From positions 248,001 through 312,000 of the forward strand of contig NZ_JAKCFA010000012.1 of assembly GCF_024198215.1 (NCBI RefSeq): a DNA stretch of 64,000 bases, written 5' to 3'. Position numbers and translations under genes: made by a program. Shown in pieces: positions 8,614 through 18,000 of this stretch (positions are counted from its first letter, which is position 1; each line of letters starts with the position of its first letter). The notes under the pieces are model-generated. The model worked only from the letters and a program-made list of their open reading frames with translations. It was not told where the DNA came from and ran no database searches. Origin of the DNA: Myxococcus qinghaiensis. GTDB taxonomy: Bacteria; Myxococcota; Myxococcia; Myxococcales; Myxococcaceae.

Positions 8614-8907
8614 TCAGCCCAGCGCTCGAGCGCGCGTGAGCCCTGCCAGGGTCAGCCGCGAGCGGGACGGGTCCATCTCCACGGTGACGTGGCAGCCATC
8701 CAGGTCCAGGTTCAACGCATACGGCTCCGACATGGGCAGCAGCAGGCTTCGTTCCTGGTGCGCCAGCGAGGCCATGCGGAACAGCTCCGAGAGCAGGGCC
8801 TGCCGCACATCCTGAGGCAGACCGTCCACGCTGCCTTGCAGCCCACGTGGGATGAGCACGGTGAAGGCCTGGGAGGATTGAGAGCCCATGTCCGAGACGG
8901 AGGTCAT
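8614..8907 (-). CDS. Small hypothetical protein, probable operon with 8295
   Basis: This 97-aa soluble protein has a mixed helix/strand pattern: a helical middle (LPQDVRQALLSELFRMASLAHQ) and a strand-rich end (ALNLDLDGCHVTVEMDPSRSRLTLAGL). It has no signal peptide and I do not recognise the family. It is the first gene of a likely two-gene operon on the minus strand. GGAGACGGC lies a few bases upstream of the ATG and could serve as a weak ribosome site. Confidence 0.6.
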   Translation of the reverse strand: MTSVSDMGSQSSQAFTVLIPRGLQGSVDGLPQDVRQALLSELFRMASLAHQERSLLLPMSEPYALNLDLDGCHVTVEMDPSRSRLTLAGLTRARALG

Positions 8908-9189
8908 GCCGTCTCCTGATTGCTAGAACCGTACCCTTCTGTGATCCAACCATTCCGCGCGGTTGCAGTGGGTCAGAGACGACCATCTGAAAAAATCACA
9001 GGGTTTCGAGTTCCCCTGGCTGAAGTGTCTGCGGCCAGGCGGAGCTTGGGTGGGCTCGCTCGCCTCCATTCCCCGAGGGGATGATCATTCCGTTCGATGT
9101 TCAGCTCTCCGGTGAGGCTGCGACTTCTCGGCGATGGACGAAGTCAGGATCACCTGCGTGGTGACGCATCCGGCGCGGTGTCCCGGTGC

Positions 9190-10098
9190 TCACGGAATGC
9201 GGCAGCAGATGGCGTAGGCGGTGGGAGCGCTGGTGCTGTCCGCGTGGCTGCGGCAGCGGTAGCCGGGCACGCCTGGGGTCTGCGTGGCGCCGCTCTCCAA
9301 GGTGACGCCGGTGGGGTTGAAGGCGACGCCGGTGGGCCCCTCCTCGAGCCCGCTGCAGCCGCCGCCCATCAGCGTCTCGCCCGTCGCGCACCAGGCGATG
9401 GCGGCGCGCGTGTCGGACGAATCGTTACCGGTGGCACTCTTGTAACCGCATGACAGCGTGGGCCTGGCGTGCGTGTGGTCGGAGCGCGCCGCGATGCGGG
9501 CCGTGCCATTGGTGCCGCCCGTCGCGGGGAAGCTGACGCGCACGGCCAGGGGCGTGCCGGTGGCGATGAGGCCCTCTCCATACGTGGGCGCGGGCGCATC
9601 CAGCTTCGTCTTGTCGGCCGCGGACATGAAGCCCGCCGTCGTCGCCGTGGCATTGGCGTGGGTGTGGCTCACGGGCGCGAAGCTGTTGGCGGCGCGGCCC
9701 TCCAGTCGGATGCTGTCACTCGCGCGCAACGCGAAGGGCACCGAGGACATGCGGAAGCGCGGCGTCAGCTCCGACTGGCTGGCGAGCGCGACGCCCAGGT
9801 GCAGCTCCGAGCGCCGCACCAGGTCATCCCCCAGCCCCACCGAGGAGCCCAGCACCACCGCGTAGTAGCCATTCGTCACCGGCACGGCCAGGTGGTTCTC
9901 CTGCCACAGCGGGGAGCCGCCCACGGGCGAGGCGTAGAGGGTGAAGGTGAGGTCCTGCGGCGAGCTCTCCGGGGTGCCGTCCGCGCGCACCAGGCGCCCC
10001 TGGAAGGTCATCGTGCGCGGCACGTCCTGCGCCAAGGCGGGAAGGGCCCACGGCGCGAGCAGGGCCAGGACGAGCACGAGGGTGGGACGCGAGGACAT
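9190..10098 (-). CDS. Secreted protein with tail-fibre-like middle region
   Basis: This 302-aa exported protein has a clear signal peptide ending ALPALAQ; GGAG six bases upstream supports the ATG at 10098. Residues ~27-120 (TMTFQGRLVRADGTP, FTLYASPVGGSPLWQE) match the N-terminal motif of many bacterial secreted proteins with this 'FQGRL' start. The middle has SHTHANATATTAGFMSAADKTKLD, a pattern typical of phage tail fibres and collar-like adhesins. The C-terminal ~90 residues contain several Cys (WCATGETLMGGGCSG, YRCRSH, ICCRIP) and probably form a disulfide-linked domain. It is likely a surface adhesin or receptor-binding-like protein. It is divergent from the lipoprotein at 10280. Confidence 0.72.
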   Translation of the reverse strand: MSSRPTLVLVLALLAPWALPALAQDVPRTMTFQGRLVRADGTPESSPQDLTFTLYASPVGGSPLWQENHLAVPVTNGYYAVVLGSSVGLGDDLVRRSELHLGVALASQSELTPRFRMSSVPFALRASDSIRLEGRAANSFAPVSHTHANATATTAGFMSAADKTKLDAPAPTYGEGLIATGTPLAVRVSFPATGGTNGTARIAARSDHTHARPTLSCGYKSATGNDSSDTRAAIAWCATGETLMGGGCSGLEEGPTGVAFNPTGVTLESGATQTPGVPGYRCRSHADSTSAPTAYAICCRIP

Positions 10099-10279
10099 GG
10101 AGGACTCCCGATGGAGGACGGACGCGAAGGAGTCTACAGGCGCGAGCGTTCAGCAGCCGAAACGGGCGCGTTCCCCGGGGCCCGTTGGAGGGCAGGTGGC
10201 CGACAGCGTGGCCAGGCGCACCCCTCGCATCCTCCGGGCCTCGGGACTATACGCGGGGGCAGGAGCACGGGAGGCACCC

Positions 10280-12469
10280 ATGGCACGCGCGACGAGAGCA
10301 GGCGGGGTGGGGTGGGCATCCATCCTGTGGGCGATGGTGCTCGGCACCTGTCTGACGGCATGTCGCGAGGAGCCTCCTCTCATTGGCGCCGAGGGCCGGC
10401 TCCGGCTGTCGCTGTCCCGGCTGGACTTCCCTCCCGCGTACCCAGGCGGGGTGCGAGAGGCGGAGGTGCGGGTGCTCAACGCGGGGCGTGCTCCGCTGGA
10501 CGTCACCTGGACCTCGGTGGAGGCGCCCTTCTCGCTGGTGGATGCGCTGCCCGCGCGCGTGGGCGCGAGCGAGGTGCCGGTGCGGCTGCGCTTCAGCCCC
10601 CAGGCCCAGGGCACGTACGAGGCTCGGCTCATCGGCACCGCGTCGGATGGAGGTCGCGCGGAGCTGGTGCTCGCGGGCGAGGCTCGGCCGACGCCGGAGT
10701 GCCAGGCGGTGGTGTGCGCCAGCGCGGTGTTCGACCCCGTGTCCGAGCGCTGCGTGGAGACTCGGCTGCCGGACGGCACCGGGTGTGACCCGGGCAATGC
10801 ATGCCTCTCCATGGCCACCTGTCAGCAGGGCCGGTGCAAGGGCCTGGAGCGGCCGTGTGACGACGCCAACGCCTGCACCACGGACGTGTGCCATGCGCTG
10901 GATGGGTGTCGCGCGGTGCCCGCGCCGCCGTGTCCCGGGGCGGGGGCGTGTCAGGTGGGCACGTGCGATTCGAAGCTCGGCTGCGGCCTGGCCGATGCAC
11001 CGGATGGCACCTTCTGCGGCACGGAGCGCGGCTGTGATGCCGCCGACGTGTGCATCGAGGGCGCGTGCGCGCGGCGCGACCTGCCGGACGGCTTCATCTG
11101 CGCGGCGGCCAGTCCGTGTCAGGCGGAGGGCCGCTGCCGGGGGCCGGTGTGCGAGCGCCCCGCCGCGGTGTCGCTGGAGCCGGACTGGATTCTCGACTCC
11201 AGGGCGCGGGGCATGAACCTGCATGACCTGCTGGTGGGGCCCGAAGGAGACGTGACGCTGGCGGGCTTCTACACGTCCGCGCTGCTCGACGCCGCGGCCC
11301 CGGTGCCCATGCTGAGCGGCGACGCGGCCCGGCGCTGCATGCTGTGGAATGACCGGCTCCTGTGCATGGACCTGCCGGACGACGGCACGGTGTCGCTGGT
11401 GGAGCGCTACACGGGCGCGCCCCGGTGGACCTTCACCCTGGCGCGGGCGCGGCCGGACATCGCGCAGCGCACGACCAGCCTCTTCCTGGCGCGGCTGGCG
11501 GTGATGGCCCCGGACCGGCTGGCGGCCCTGTTCGAGGCCTACCCCGCGGGGCTCAACCGCGAGACGTTGTGCCGCATGTACTTCCTGGTGGTGCTGGATG
11601 CGTACGGACAGATGGTGTCCGCCCAGGAGCTGAGCGACCCGCTGCTGTCCGAGTGCAACCACCCGCACCCCTTCGGCGTCGTCTCCGATGCGCTGGGGGA
11701 CTTGTACATCTCCTTCTCGCAGACGGTGAACGTGGGGGCGCCACTCCAGGCGGGCGCGCCCTCGCTGATGATGGCCTTCTCGTCGGACGGGGTGCCGCGC
11801 TGGCGCAAGTCACAATCGCAGCGCGCCGGAGAGCTGGCGGTGGTGGACGGGCTGCTGTTCCAGGAGCGCGCGGCGCAGGCGTTGCTCACGGCGGATGGCT
11901 CGGTGGCGGCGAGCCTTCCCCAGCAGTTCGGCCGTCTGGTGGCCACGCGGGAGCGACTGGTGCCCAGCGCACCGGGCACCACCGTGAATCCGGATGAGGG
12001 AGGCGCGCTGCCCAGGGCCACGCAGCTGAAGGGCTTCGAGCTGCCCTCGCTCAATCCCGCGTGGACGTACTCGCTGCGCTCGGGACAGCAGCTCACGACG
12101 AAGGAGCTGCGGCTCGCGTCCTGGCCGGATGCGCCGGGCCTGCCACCTCGGACGCTGGTGCTCACGACGGCCACCAACAGCGATAACCACCCACTGCTGG
12201 TGGGCGTGGGCATGTCGGACGGCGCCGAGGCCTTCCAGTGCCGGCTCGACTACTCGGCGCGCACGACTCCGCAGTTGATGGAGCTGGCACCCGGGGGGCT
12301 GGTGCTGATGGACGGGGCCACCACCTGTGGCGAGTGTGACCCGCCCTTTGCCTACAGCCAGGCCCGCTTCCAGCGCTTCCCCATGCCGGGCCTGCTGCCC
12401 GCGAAGGAGCCCTGGCCGGGGACTTTTGGTGGCCCGGGCCATGACCACCACGAGGGGGCCGACCACTGA
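10280..12469 (+). CDS. Large Cys-rich lipoprotein with N-terminal Ig-like domain
   Basis: The frame is open from further upstream, but ATG at 10280 has GGGAGG eight bases before it and yields a lipoprotein signal peptide (LTAC, Cys28), giving 729 aa. Residues ~45-135 resemble ASH/HYDIN-type Ig domains (RLDFPPAYPGG, VRVLNAGRAPLDVTW, LRFSPQAQGTYEARL). About 230 Cys-rich residues follow (CDDANACTTDVCHALDGC, CGTERGCDAADVCIEGAC), as in myxobacterial surface proteins. The C-terminal ~400 residues look like a beta-propeller-like sensor or reporter region, with repeats such as GDLYISFSQTVNVG. It is presumably anchored to the outer membrane. The role is unknown. Confidence 0.78.
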   Translation: MARATRAGGVGWASILWAMVLGTCLTACREEPPLIGAEGRLRLSLSRLDFPPAYPGGVREAEVRVLNAGRAPLDVTWTSVEAPFSLVDALPARVGASEVPVRLRFSPQAQGTYEARLIGTASDGGRAELVLAGEARPTPECQAVVCASAVFDPVSERCVETRLPDGTGCDPGNACLSMATCQQGRCKGLERPCDDANACTTDVCHALDGCRAVPAPPCPGAGACQVGTCDSKLGCGLADAPDGTFCGTERGCDAADVCIEGACARRDLPDGFICAAASPCQAEGRCRGPVCERPAAVSLEPDWILDSRARGMNLHDLLVGPEGDVTLAGFYTSALLDAAAPVPMLSGDAARRCMLWNDRLLCMDLPDDGTVSLVERYTGAPRWTFTLARARPDIAQRTTSLFLARLAVMAPDRLAALFEAYPAGLNRETLCRMYFLVVLDAYGQMVSAQELSDPLLSECNHPHPFGVVSDALGDLYISFSQTVNVGAPLQAGAPSLMMAFSSDGVPRWRKSQSQRAGELAVVDGLLFQERAAQALLTADGSVAASLPQQFGRLVATRERLVPSAPGTTVNPDEGGALPRATQLKGFELPSLNPAWTYSLRSGQQLTTKELRLASWPDAPGLPPRTLVLTTATNSDNHPLLVGVGMSDGAEAFQCRLDYSARTTPQLMELAPGGLVLMDGATTCGECDPPFAYSQARFQRFPMPGLLPAKEPWPGTFGGPGHDHHEGADH

Positions 12470-12595
12470 AGTCAGAGTGGGCGGGCCAGGAATCTGAAGA
12501 AAATAAAGAAGGCATGTCGAGGAACCGGATGTGGCTTCGACGTAGGGCAAAAGGCCGGCACCCTCCTGGTGCCGCCCCCTACCGAGGATGCCCCC

Positions 12596-13054
12596 ATGAA
12601 GAAGATCACCCCGTTCCTGATGTTCAACAACCAGGCGGAAGAGGCGGCGAAGCTCTACACGTCGGTGTTCAAGAACTCGAAGATGGTCTCGGTGACCCGG
12701 GGCCCGGACGGCGCGGCCATGTCCGTCACCTTCGAGCTGGAAGGCGAGACGTTCCTGTCGTTCAACGGCGGCCCCCACTTCAAGTTCTCCGAGGGGATTT
12801 CGCTCTTCGTCGATTGCGAGACGCAGGCCGAGGTGGACGCGCTGTGGGAGCAGCTCGCCGCCGGTGGAGGAAAGCACAAGCAGTGCGGCTGGGTGGAGGA
12901 CCGCTTCGGCGTGTCCTGGCAGATCATCCCCCGGACGCTGATGAAGCTGATGGCGGACAAGGACCCGGCGAAGGCCGGGCGGGTGGTGCAGGCGATGCTC
13001 GGGATGCGGAAAATCGACATCGCCGCGCTGGAGCGCGCCTACGCGGGCAACTGA
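12596..13054 (+). CDS. VOC-family (PhnB-like) protein
   Basis: This 152-aa protein has the PhnB/'3-demethylubiquinone-9 methyltransferase-like' form of the vicinal oxygen chelate fold: ITPFLMFNNQAEEAAKLYTSVFKNS at the start, MSVTFELEGETFLSFNGGP in the middle, WVEDRFGVSWQIIP near the end. The start is set at 12596, with GAGG nearby; an in-frame ATG at 12569 gives nine more unlikely residues. The enzymatic substrate of this subfamily is not established. The gene's last 16 bp overlap the end of the convergent gene at 13039. Confidence 0.88.
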   Translation: MKKITPFLMFNNQAEEAAKLYTSVFKNSKMVSVTRGPDGAAMSVTFELEGETFLSFNGGPHFKFSEGISLFVDCETQAEVDALWEQLAAGGGKHKQCGWVEDRFGVSWQIIPRTLMKLMADKDPAKAGRVVQAMLGMRKIDIAALERAYAGN

Positions 13055-14694
13055 GGCTCGCTGTGCTCATGAGGCACGGCGTCGACCTGGCGCCAGGCCT
13101 CGTAGTGGATGCGGGCCAGGGGGGCGCGACGCGACGCCGGCCCCCCGCCGCCGAAGGTCCCGATGATGTCCACGCGCTCCGTCGCATCCGATGCGGGGTG
13201 GATGCGGAACTCCACGCCGCGCCCGAAGGGCGGCAGCACCAGGCCGTGCCAGCGCAGCGTCCGGCCGCGCAGGCAGATGCCGCCATCCTCCAGGACCGAC
13301 ACGTCCAGCTCCAGGTCCAGGCCGTGCTCGACGAAGACCTCGTGGAGTCGGCCGTCGCGCAGGACGAAGTCGGAGTCGAACCGTCGCAGCACGCCGTCGC
13401 AGTACAGCTCCCGGACGAAGTGCATGGAGCCATCCACCCGGCGGAAGGTGAGGAAGCGCCCGGGGAAGGCACGTGCCCCGTGCTCGGAGAGCCCCTGGCC
13501 GGACAGTCGGGTGGCGACCCAGGCGAACAGCCGCGCCGTGCACGAGGAGAAGGTGACGCAGGCGCGCGCCCCCCACGCGCCCGGGTTGGCATAGAAGCGG
13601 ATGACGCGTGGGTCCACGCGGCCCAGGTCCGGGCCCAGCACCGACGCGAGCAGGGGCCAGACATCCGAGGGCCGCGCGCGCTGGCCCCGGTGCACGGCCT
13701 TCACGCCGCGACGGTAGACACTGGCCGCCGTCCACGCGGTGACGAAGCTCGTGAGCAGCAACCACGCCGTGCGCCGCTCGTCGACCAGGCCCGCGTCATC
13801 GCGCCAGCGTGGCAGACACAACGCGCGCAGGGTGGAGAAGGCGTAGTGGCGCAGCAGGCTCCAGCTCGCGCTCACCATGCGCGACAGGGACAGCGCCAGG
13901 CCGTGGGCCATGGCCGTCTCACCCGGGACGGCCCCCGCGAGGGCGGGCTGGTCGAAGAGGCGCGCGCCGAGCGTCATCTCCACGTGCTGCACCAGCAGGC
14001 GCCACAGGGGCTCGTGTTCATGGGCGCGGGCTTCTTCGAGGAAGGCCGCCTCATGGCCCACCTCGCGAGACCGGGCCACGTCCCGCATGTGGGCTTCAAT
14101 CCAGCGCTCGTCACGGACTTCGAGCGGGAGGTGTTCCTCGCAGGCGCGCGCGTAGGACGCCCACTCCCGAGTCCGGGGCAGGCCCCGCTCATCCACGGGC
14201 ATGACGGCCGCGCCCAATCGCGCGAAGGGCTCCGACACACCCCAGAAGCGGCCGAGCGTCACCGCGCTCGCGGCCAGCACATGCACCCTGGCCATGCGGC
14301 ACGGATGCGAGCGATAGAAGTCCGAGAGCAGAGCCAGCGAGCGGCGGCAGGCCCGGTGACGAAGCGCGAAGTCCCGCAGCTCTTCGGGAGGCGCCTGGGG
14401 CATGGCCGTCCGCGCCTCGTCGAGCTCCTCCGGGTGGAGCCGCGCCTCCGCGTGCACCTGGAGCAGGGCCTCCAATTGAGAGTCCCCGGGGTGGAGCTCT
14501 CCCGAATGCAGCAGGGCCTCCAACTGCGCATCCGCGAGCAGGGAAGCTTCCGAACGGAGCAAGGCCTCCAGTCGCGCATCCCCGCGCGGGAGTGCTGTCG
14601 TCGAGTCCGGCTGGGACACGGTGCTCTCCACGTGCGTTCCGAATCGAGTCCGACGCTGATGACCGGGATGAACCGCCACGGCGCCGTCGCTCAT
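13039..14694 (-). CDS. Conserved protein with DUF4166-like C-terminal domain
   Basis: This 551-aa protein has an N-terminal ~70 residues with three short Leu-rich repeats (DARLEALLRSE, DAQLEALLHSG, DSQLEALLQ). A helical middle part (about 90-300) contains RHRACRRSLALLSDFYRSHP. The C-terminal region (about 355-540: RFLTFRRVDGSMHFVRELYC, GRLHEVFVEHGLDLELDV, LRGRTLRWHGLVLPPF) resembles DUF4166; that assignment is from memory. The start overlaps the stop of the gene upstream (ATGA at 14691-14694), so both are co-translated. The partner is a membrane/START-like protein, which hints at a lipid- or envelope-related function. Confidence 0.65.
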   Translation of the reverse strand: MSDGAVAVHPGHQRRTRFGTHVESTVSQPDSTTALPRGDARLEALLRSEASLLADAQLEALLHSGELHPGDSQLEALLQVHAEARLHPEELDEARTAMPQAPPEELRDFALRHRACRRSLALLSDFYRSHPCRMARVHVLAASAVTLGRFWGVSEPFARLGAAVMPVDERGLPRTREWASYARACEEHLPLEVRDERWIEAHMRDVARSREVGHEAAFLEEARAHEHEPLWRLLVQHVEMTLGARLFDQPALAGAVPGETAMAHGLALSLSRMVSASWSLLRHYAFSTLRALCLPRWRDDAGLVDERRTAWLLLTSFVTAWTAASVYRRGVKAVHRGQRARPSDVWPLLASVLGPDLGRVDPRVIRFYANPGAWGARACVTFSSCTARLFAWVATRLSGQGLSEHGARAFPGRFLTFRRVDGSMHFVRELYCDGVLRRFDSDFVLRDGRLHEVFVEHGLDLELDVSVLEDGGICLRGRTLRWHGLVLPPFGRGVEFRIHPASDATERVDIIGTFGGGGPASRRAPLARIHYEAWRQVDAVPHEHSEPQLPA

Positions 14695-15842
14695 GACGAC
14701 ACCTCAACAAGTTCTCCACAGGGTTTTGAGGTGGGGGACGAACGCGCCGCGTCCGGTGCCGGAGTCCTGCCCAGCAGTCGCGCGAGGACGAACAGCCCGA
14801 AGCGCCAGCGCGAGCGGCCTCGTGCCGGAGCGAGCTCATCCCCCGCGCACCACTGCCGCAGCGTCTCGAAGCCCCACTCCGTGCCCAGCCTCATCACCGG
14901 ACGGAACAGCAGCGCGTCGAGCACCTCCCCCACCACGCCGTACCGCGCGCGGTAGTCGAACACCGTCTTGAAGAACGTCCCCTGGGGCCTGCGCTCGTAG
15001 AGCCACACCCCACGGCCGCGGAGGATGAGGCTCCGCCAGTCCTCCGAGCCGAACTCGAACGTCGAGCGCACGTGCGGCGTGTTCGCCAGGTAGCGACCCC
15101 ACCCGACGATTTCGAGCCCGAAGCCCAGGCGCGTCCGGTAGTCCATCAGGTGGAACCCCCGCTCGTCGGCCTCCGGCAGATAGCGGATGGACGTGAAGCG
15201 CACGTCCCACGCCGTGTGCAGCTCCGGGTCCTGCGTGCGCTCCCACACCACCTCGACGGGCGCGGGGATGAGCACCTCCACGACAATCCGTTGGAGCGAC
15301 TGTTGTCCCAATGGAGTGGCCACGGGCCGCCGACGGAAGGCGAGCCACCGCGCCAGGTCCTTCACGAAGACGACCAGCGCCGTCACACCCATCACCGTCA
15401 TCAGCGTGCGCAGCGCCACGGGCACCGCGGGTGGGTCCACGCGCAGGCCCGTGGGCAGGAGCCAGTCGCTCCACACCGCCTGGAAGGTGGCCATGAGGTA
15501 CAGCCCCACCAGCACGCTCAACACCACGTGCATGAAGTACTCACCCCGGGGGACACCGCCCTGGAACGCCCGGCTGTCGCGCTCCTCCCAGACGTCCGCG
15601 AGCGCGACGAAGATGTCCGCGGCGTACAGCACCCCGAGCAACCCGAGCGCCCACCCCTGGAAGCGCACGTGCGGCACCCAGAGGAACTGGAGCGCGTAGA
15701 TGAGGTGACGCGCGGTGTGCCAGAGCACCTCGCGCTGACACTCGGGACGCTCCTGGAGCCGGCCGCGCCAGAGGTGGAAGTAGAGGACATCGAAGGTCCC
15801 CAAGAGGCCGATGGCGAGCAGCAGGTAGAAGGGCACGTGCAT
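14691..15842 (-). CDS. Membrane protein with C-terminal SRPBCC/START-like domain
   Basis: This protein has 383 residues from the ATG at 15842 (MHVPFYLLLAIGL). That start has GAGG about 10 bases before it and begins directly with a membrane helix, whereas the longer frame to 16001 adds 53 unlikely residues. Four or five hydrophobic helices lie in the first ~160 residues. The C-terminal part (about 175-360) reads as a polyketide-cyclase/START-like fold (VVEVLIPAPVEVVWERTQDPELHTAWD; LGFGLEIVGWGRYL). Such domains bind hydrophobic ligands. It is first of a two-gene operon with the DUF4166-like gene (4-bp overlap). A role in lipid handling is inferred. Confidence 0.75.
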   Translation of the reverse strand: MHVPFYLLLAIGLLGTFDVLYFHLWRGRLQERPECQREVLWHTARHLIYALQFLWVPHVRFQGWALGLLGVLYAADIFVALADVWEERDSRAFQGGVPRGEYFMHVVLSVLVGLYLMATFQAVWSDWLLPTGLRVDPPAVPVALRTLMTVMGVTALVVFVKDLARWLAFRRRPVATPLGQQSLQRIVVEVLIPAPVEVVWERTQDPELHTAWDVRFTSIRYLPEADERGFHLMDYRTRLGFGLEIVGWGRYLANTPHVRSTFEFGSEDWRSLILRGRGVWLYERRPQGTFFKTVFDYRARYGVVGEVLDALLFRPVMRLGTEWGFETLRQWCAGDELAPARGRSRWRFGLFVLARLLGRTPAPDAARSSPTSKPCGELVEVSS

Positions 15843-16397
15843 GATGCACCGCCTCAGTGCAACGCCACGGCCAGCGCCTCCCGGGGATGCAAGCCTTTGA
15901 AGCGCCAGGGATTCAGCGGATTTGACGCAAGTCCCCGTCAACGGCGTGGACAGCCCTGACAACTCGCGTTGACGGTCCCCACTTCTCCACGAGTGCGTCA
16001 TGCGCGGGCCAAAGCCAGCCCGGGCGCGCTGTCAATCGTTCCTGCTCGAATTTTTCCGGAAAGATTTCCAGGGCCTGCGGTGAATGCGACCCTCGAAAAC
16101 CCAGCCTGACACGGCACACCCGGGGCCACTTACCCTGCGGGTGGACATGCACCGCGTACCCGATATTCTTCGGCCATCGTTGCGTTGAAAGACGTAGACG
16201 TGTTCCACGTTGCCCACGCGAGGCCCGCTCGGGATGCACCCCCTTGGTCCCGGCGCTTGTGTGGAAGGAGTGCGGTTGCCCGGACGACCTTGGAGGTCCG
16301 GCGTGCGGCGGCTTCGTTGCATCGTGGGGGGCCCGCTCGGGCCCCGGGGGGAAGCGCGTTCCCTGGGGCCCGAGTCACCTCGTCCGCTTCCCGCTGA
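15843..16397. other. Gene-free stretch
   Basis: These 555 bp lie between the start of the membrane/SRPBCC gene and the stop of the TPR gene upstream of it on the same strand. I found no convincing gene. The left part presumably holds the promoter of the two-gene operon. The only clear structure is the hairpin at 16336-16374. Confidence 0.5.
16336..16374 (-). terminator. Long GC hairpin after the TPR gene
   Basis: CTCGGGCCCCGGGG (16336-16349) pairs with CCCTGGGGCCCGAG (16361-16374) with one mismatch. It lies 24 bp beyond the TPR gene stop in the direction of transcription. There is no U-tract, so a terminator or mRNA 3'-end stabiliser is likely but unproven. Confidence 0.45.
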
Positions 16398-17852
16398 CTA
16401 CGGCGCCGCTCGGGCCGCCGTGCCCGTGGGCGCCGCCGCCGCGAAGGCCTGCAGGTAGCGCAATTCGTCCCGAGTGCTCTCTTCCATCAGTTCTTCTGTC
16501 AGCGAGTTCAGCGGCCAGCGCTCCATCGCCGTCTGCTGGAATTGGGCGATGGTCTGCTCCAGCGCCTGGATTTGATTCAGCGCCAGCGTGCGGCCCGCGT
16601 CATCTCCCAGGTCTGTCGCACCGCCGCGCACCAGCTGCAGGCCCGTCATCCGCTCCACCATGGTGTTCTGCTTCACCATGCTCGCGCCGATGTCCCGGGT
16701 GATGCGGCCCAGGCGTTTGCGGCCCTCCTCGGAGAGCGCGCCTCGCGTCGCCACGTTGCGGGTGCGCAGAATCCACGTCCCACGCTCGTTGATGCCCCGC
16801 AGGGCGACCGCCATCGACAGCGCGCTGACATCCGGCACGCCTGCTTCCTTCAGGAGCTGGCGGGTAACCACGTAGCCGTCCCGGAACGACGTCTCCCGCC
16901 AGACGGGCAGCGCCGCCACGCGCTCCAGTGCGTCGATTTCCGCGGCGGTCAGCTCCGTGCCGGCCTCCGTGTCACCCAGCAACAGGAGCAACTGGAGCTG
17001 CATCGCGTTTGGGTGGGCCTTGGCCAGCGCCTCCAGCTTCTCACGGAACGTCTTGCGCGCCCGCTCGTGCTCGGACTCCGGCAGGGACTCGCCCCGCAGC
17101 GCGTCCCGCACGGCCAGGTAGAGGTCCGGGTTCTCCAGCCGGGGCACCTGCGCCAGCAGGAAGAGGGCCTTGTCCGTGTCCAGCCTGCGCGTGGAGAGCG
17201 CCAGCCGCAGCTTCACGTCGTCCGAGGGGGCCTTCTCCCACGCGGCCTTCTCCCAGTCCGACAGCGTGGGGTCCGGAGGCAGGGGCGTGGCGCCCGGCAA
17301 CAGCTCGCTCTTGCGGAAGTCGGGGCGGCCCAGCTTCACCCAGGCCTCGCGGAAGCCCTGCTGCCAGGAGACACCCGGCGCGCGTCGCAGCTCGCGCAGC
17401 GTCTCCAACAGCTTCACCTCCAGGCTCCCCGGCTCCACGGCCTTGAGCTGCCCCAGCACCGTGGTGACCTCGGCGTCGTTGCCTTCCTCGAGCGCCAGAC
17501 ACGCGTGCACCAGCAGGGCGGGCGCGTGCTGGGGGGCCAGCATCAGCGCCTCACCGAGCGACTCGCGGGCCTTCTTCAAGTCCCCCGTGGCGGCGGCGCG
17601 CGCGGCGCGGTCCGTGTGGCGCAGCACCTCCATGGAGGCGGCGGGCTTCGCGGCGCGCGGCGCTTTCGACGGCTCGTCGGCGTGGGCGTGTTCCCCGGCC
17701 TCGTGCCCGTCATGGCTCGTCGCGCGGCCCGCCCGGAAGAACAGGGTGCCGCCGGCGGCGAGGGCCACCGCCAGCCCCACGCCACTCCACAGCGCTGCCC
17801 TGTTGCGTCCCGATGCGCCCTGCGAGGAAGGAGGAGGAATCGGGACCGTCAT
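16398..17852 (-). CDS. TPR-type membrane-anchored protein
   Basis: This protein has 484 residues from ATG at 17852 (TVPIPPPSSQGASGRNRAAL); the longer frame adds 13 residues. A single N-terminal membrane helix (SGVGLAVALAAGGTLFF) is followed by a His/Asp/Glu-rich patch (SHDGHEAGEHAHADEPS) that might bind metal. TPR-like helices follow (AARAAATGDLKKARESLGEALMLAPQHAPALLVHACLALEEGND). The C-terminal half is helical and unrecognised. The topology suggests the TPR part faces the periplasm, where it would scaffold envelope proteins. It is transcribed alone, with a hairpin after the stop. Confidence 0.68.
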   Translation of the reverse strand: MTVPIPPPSSQGASGRNRAALWSGVGLAVALAAGGTLFFRAGRATSHDGHEAGEHAHADEPSKAPRAAKPAASMEVLRHTDRAARAAATGDLKKARESLGEALMLAPQHAPALLVHACLALEEGNDAEVTTVLGQLKAVEPGSLEVKLLETLRELRRAPGVSWQQGFREAWVKLGRPDFRKSELLPGATPLPPDPTLSDWEKAAWEKAPSDDVKLRLALSTRRLDTDKALFLLAQVPRLENPDLYLAVRDALRGESLPESEHERARKTFREKLEALAKAHPNAMQLQLLLLLGDTEAGTELTAAEIDALERVAALPVWRETSFRDGYVVTRQLLKEAGVPDVSALSMAVALRGINERGTWILRTRNVATRGALSEEGRKRLGRITRDIGASMVKQNTMVERMTGLQLVRGGATDLGDDAGRTLALNQIQALEQTIAQFQQTAMERWPLNSLTEELMEESTRDELRYLQAFAAAAPTGTAARAAP

Positions 17853-18000
17853 GGTGCGGCGTCTCCGGAGGTGGGGGGAGCCGCATTCCAATCGCCCCCG
17901 CGCACCGGAGCAAGGTGGCCCGAACCGACAAGGGTAGTGTCAGTCCCTACCCAGGGGGCTCCCTCCACGTCCGGTATGTCCCGGACACGTCACGGCGTGC

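Noticed and set aside
9941..10279. Upstream extension of the large lipoprotein gene
   Set aside because: The extension overlaps the opposing secreted-protein gene and would bury the signal peptide; the ATG at 10280 has a good ribosome site.
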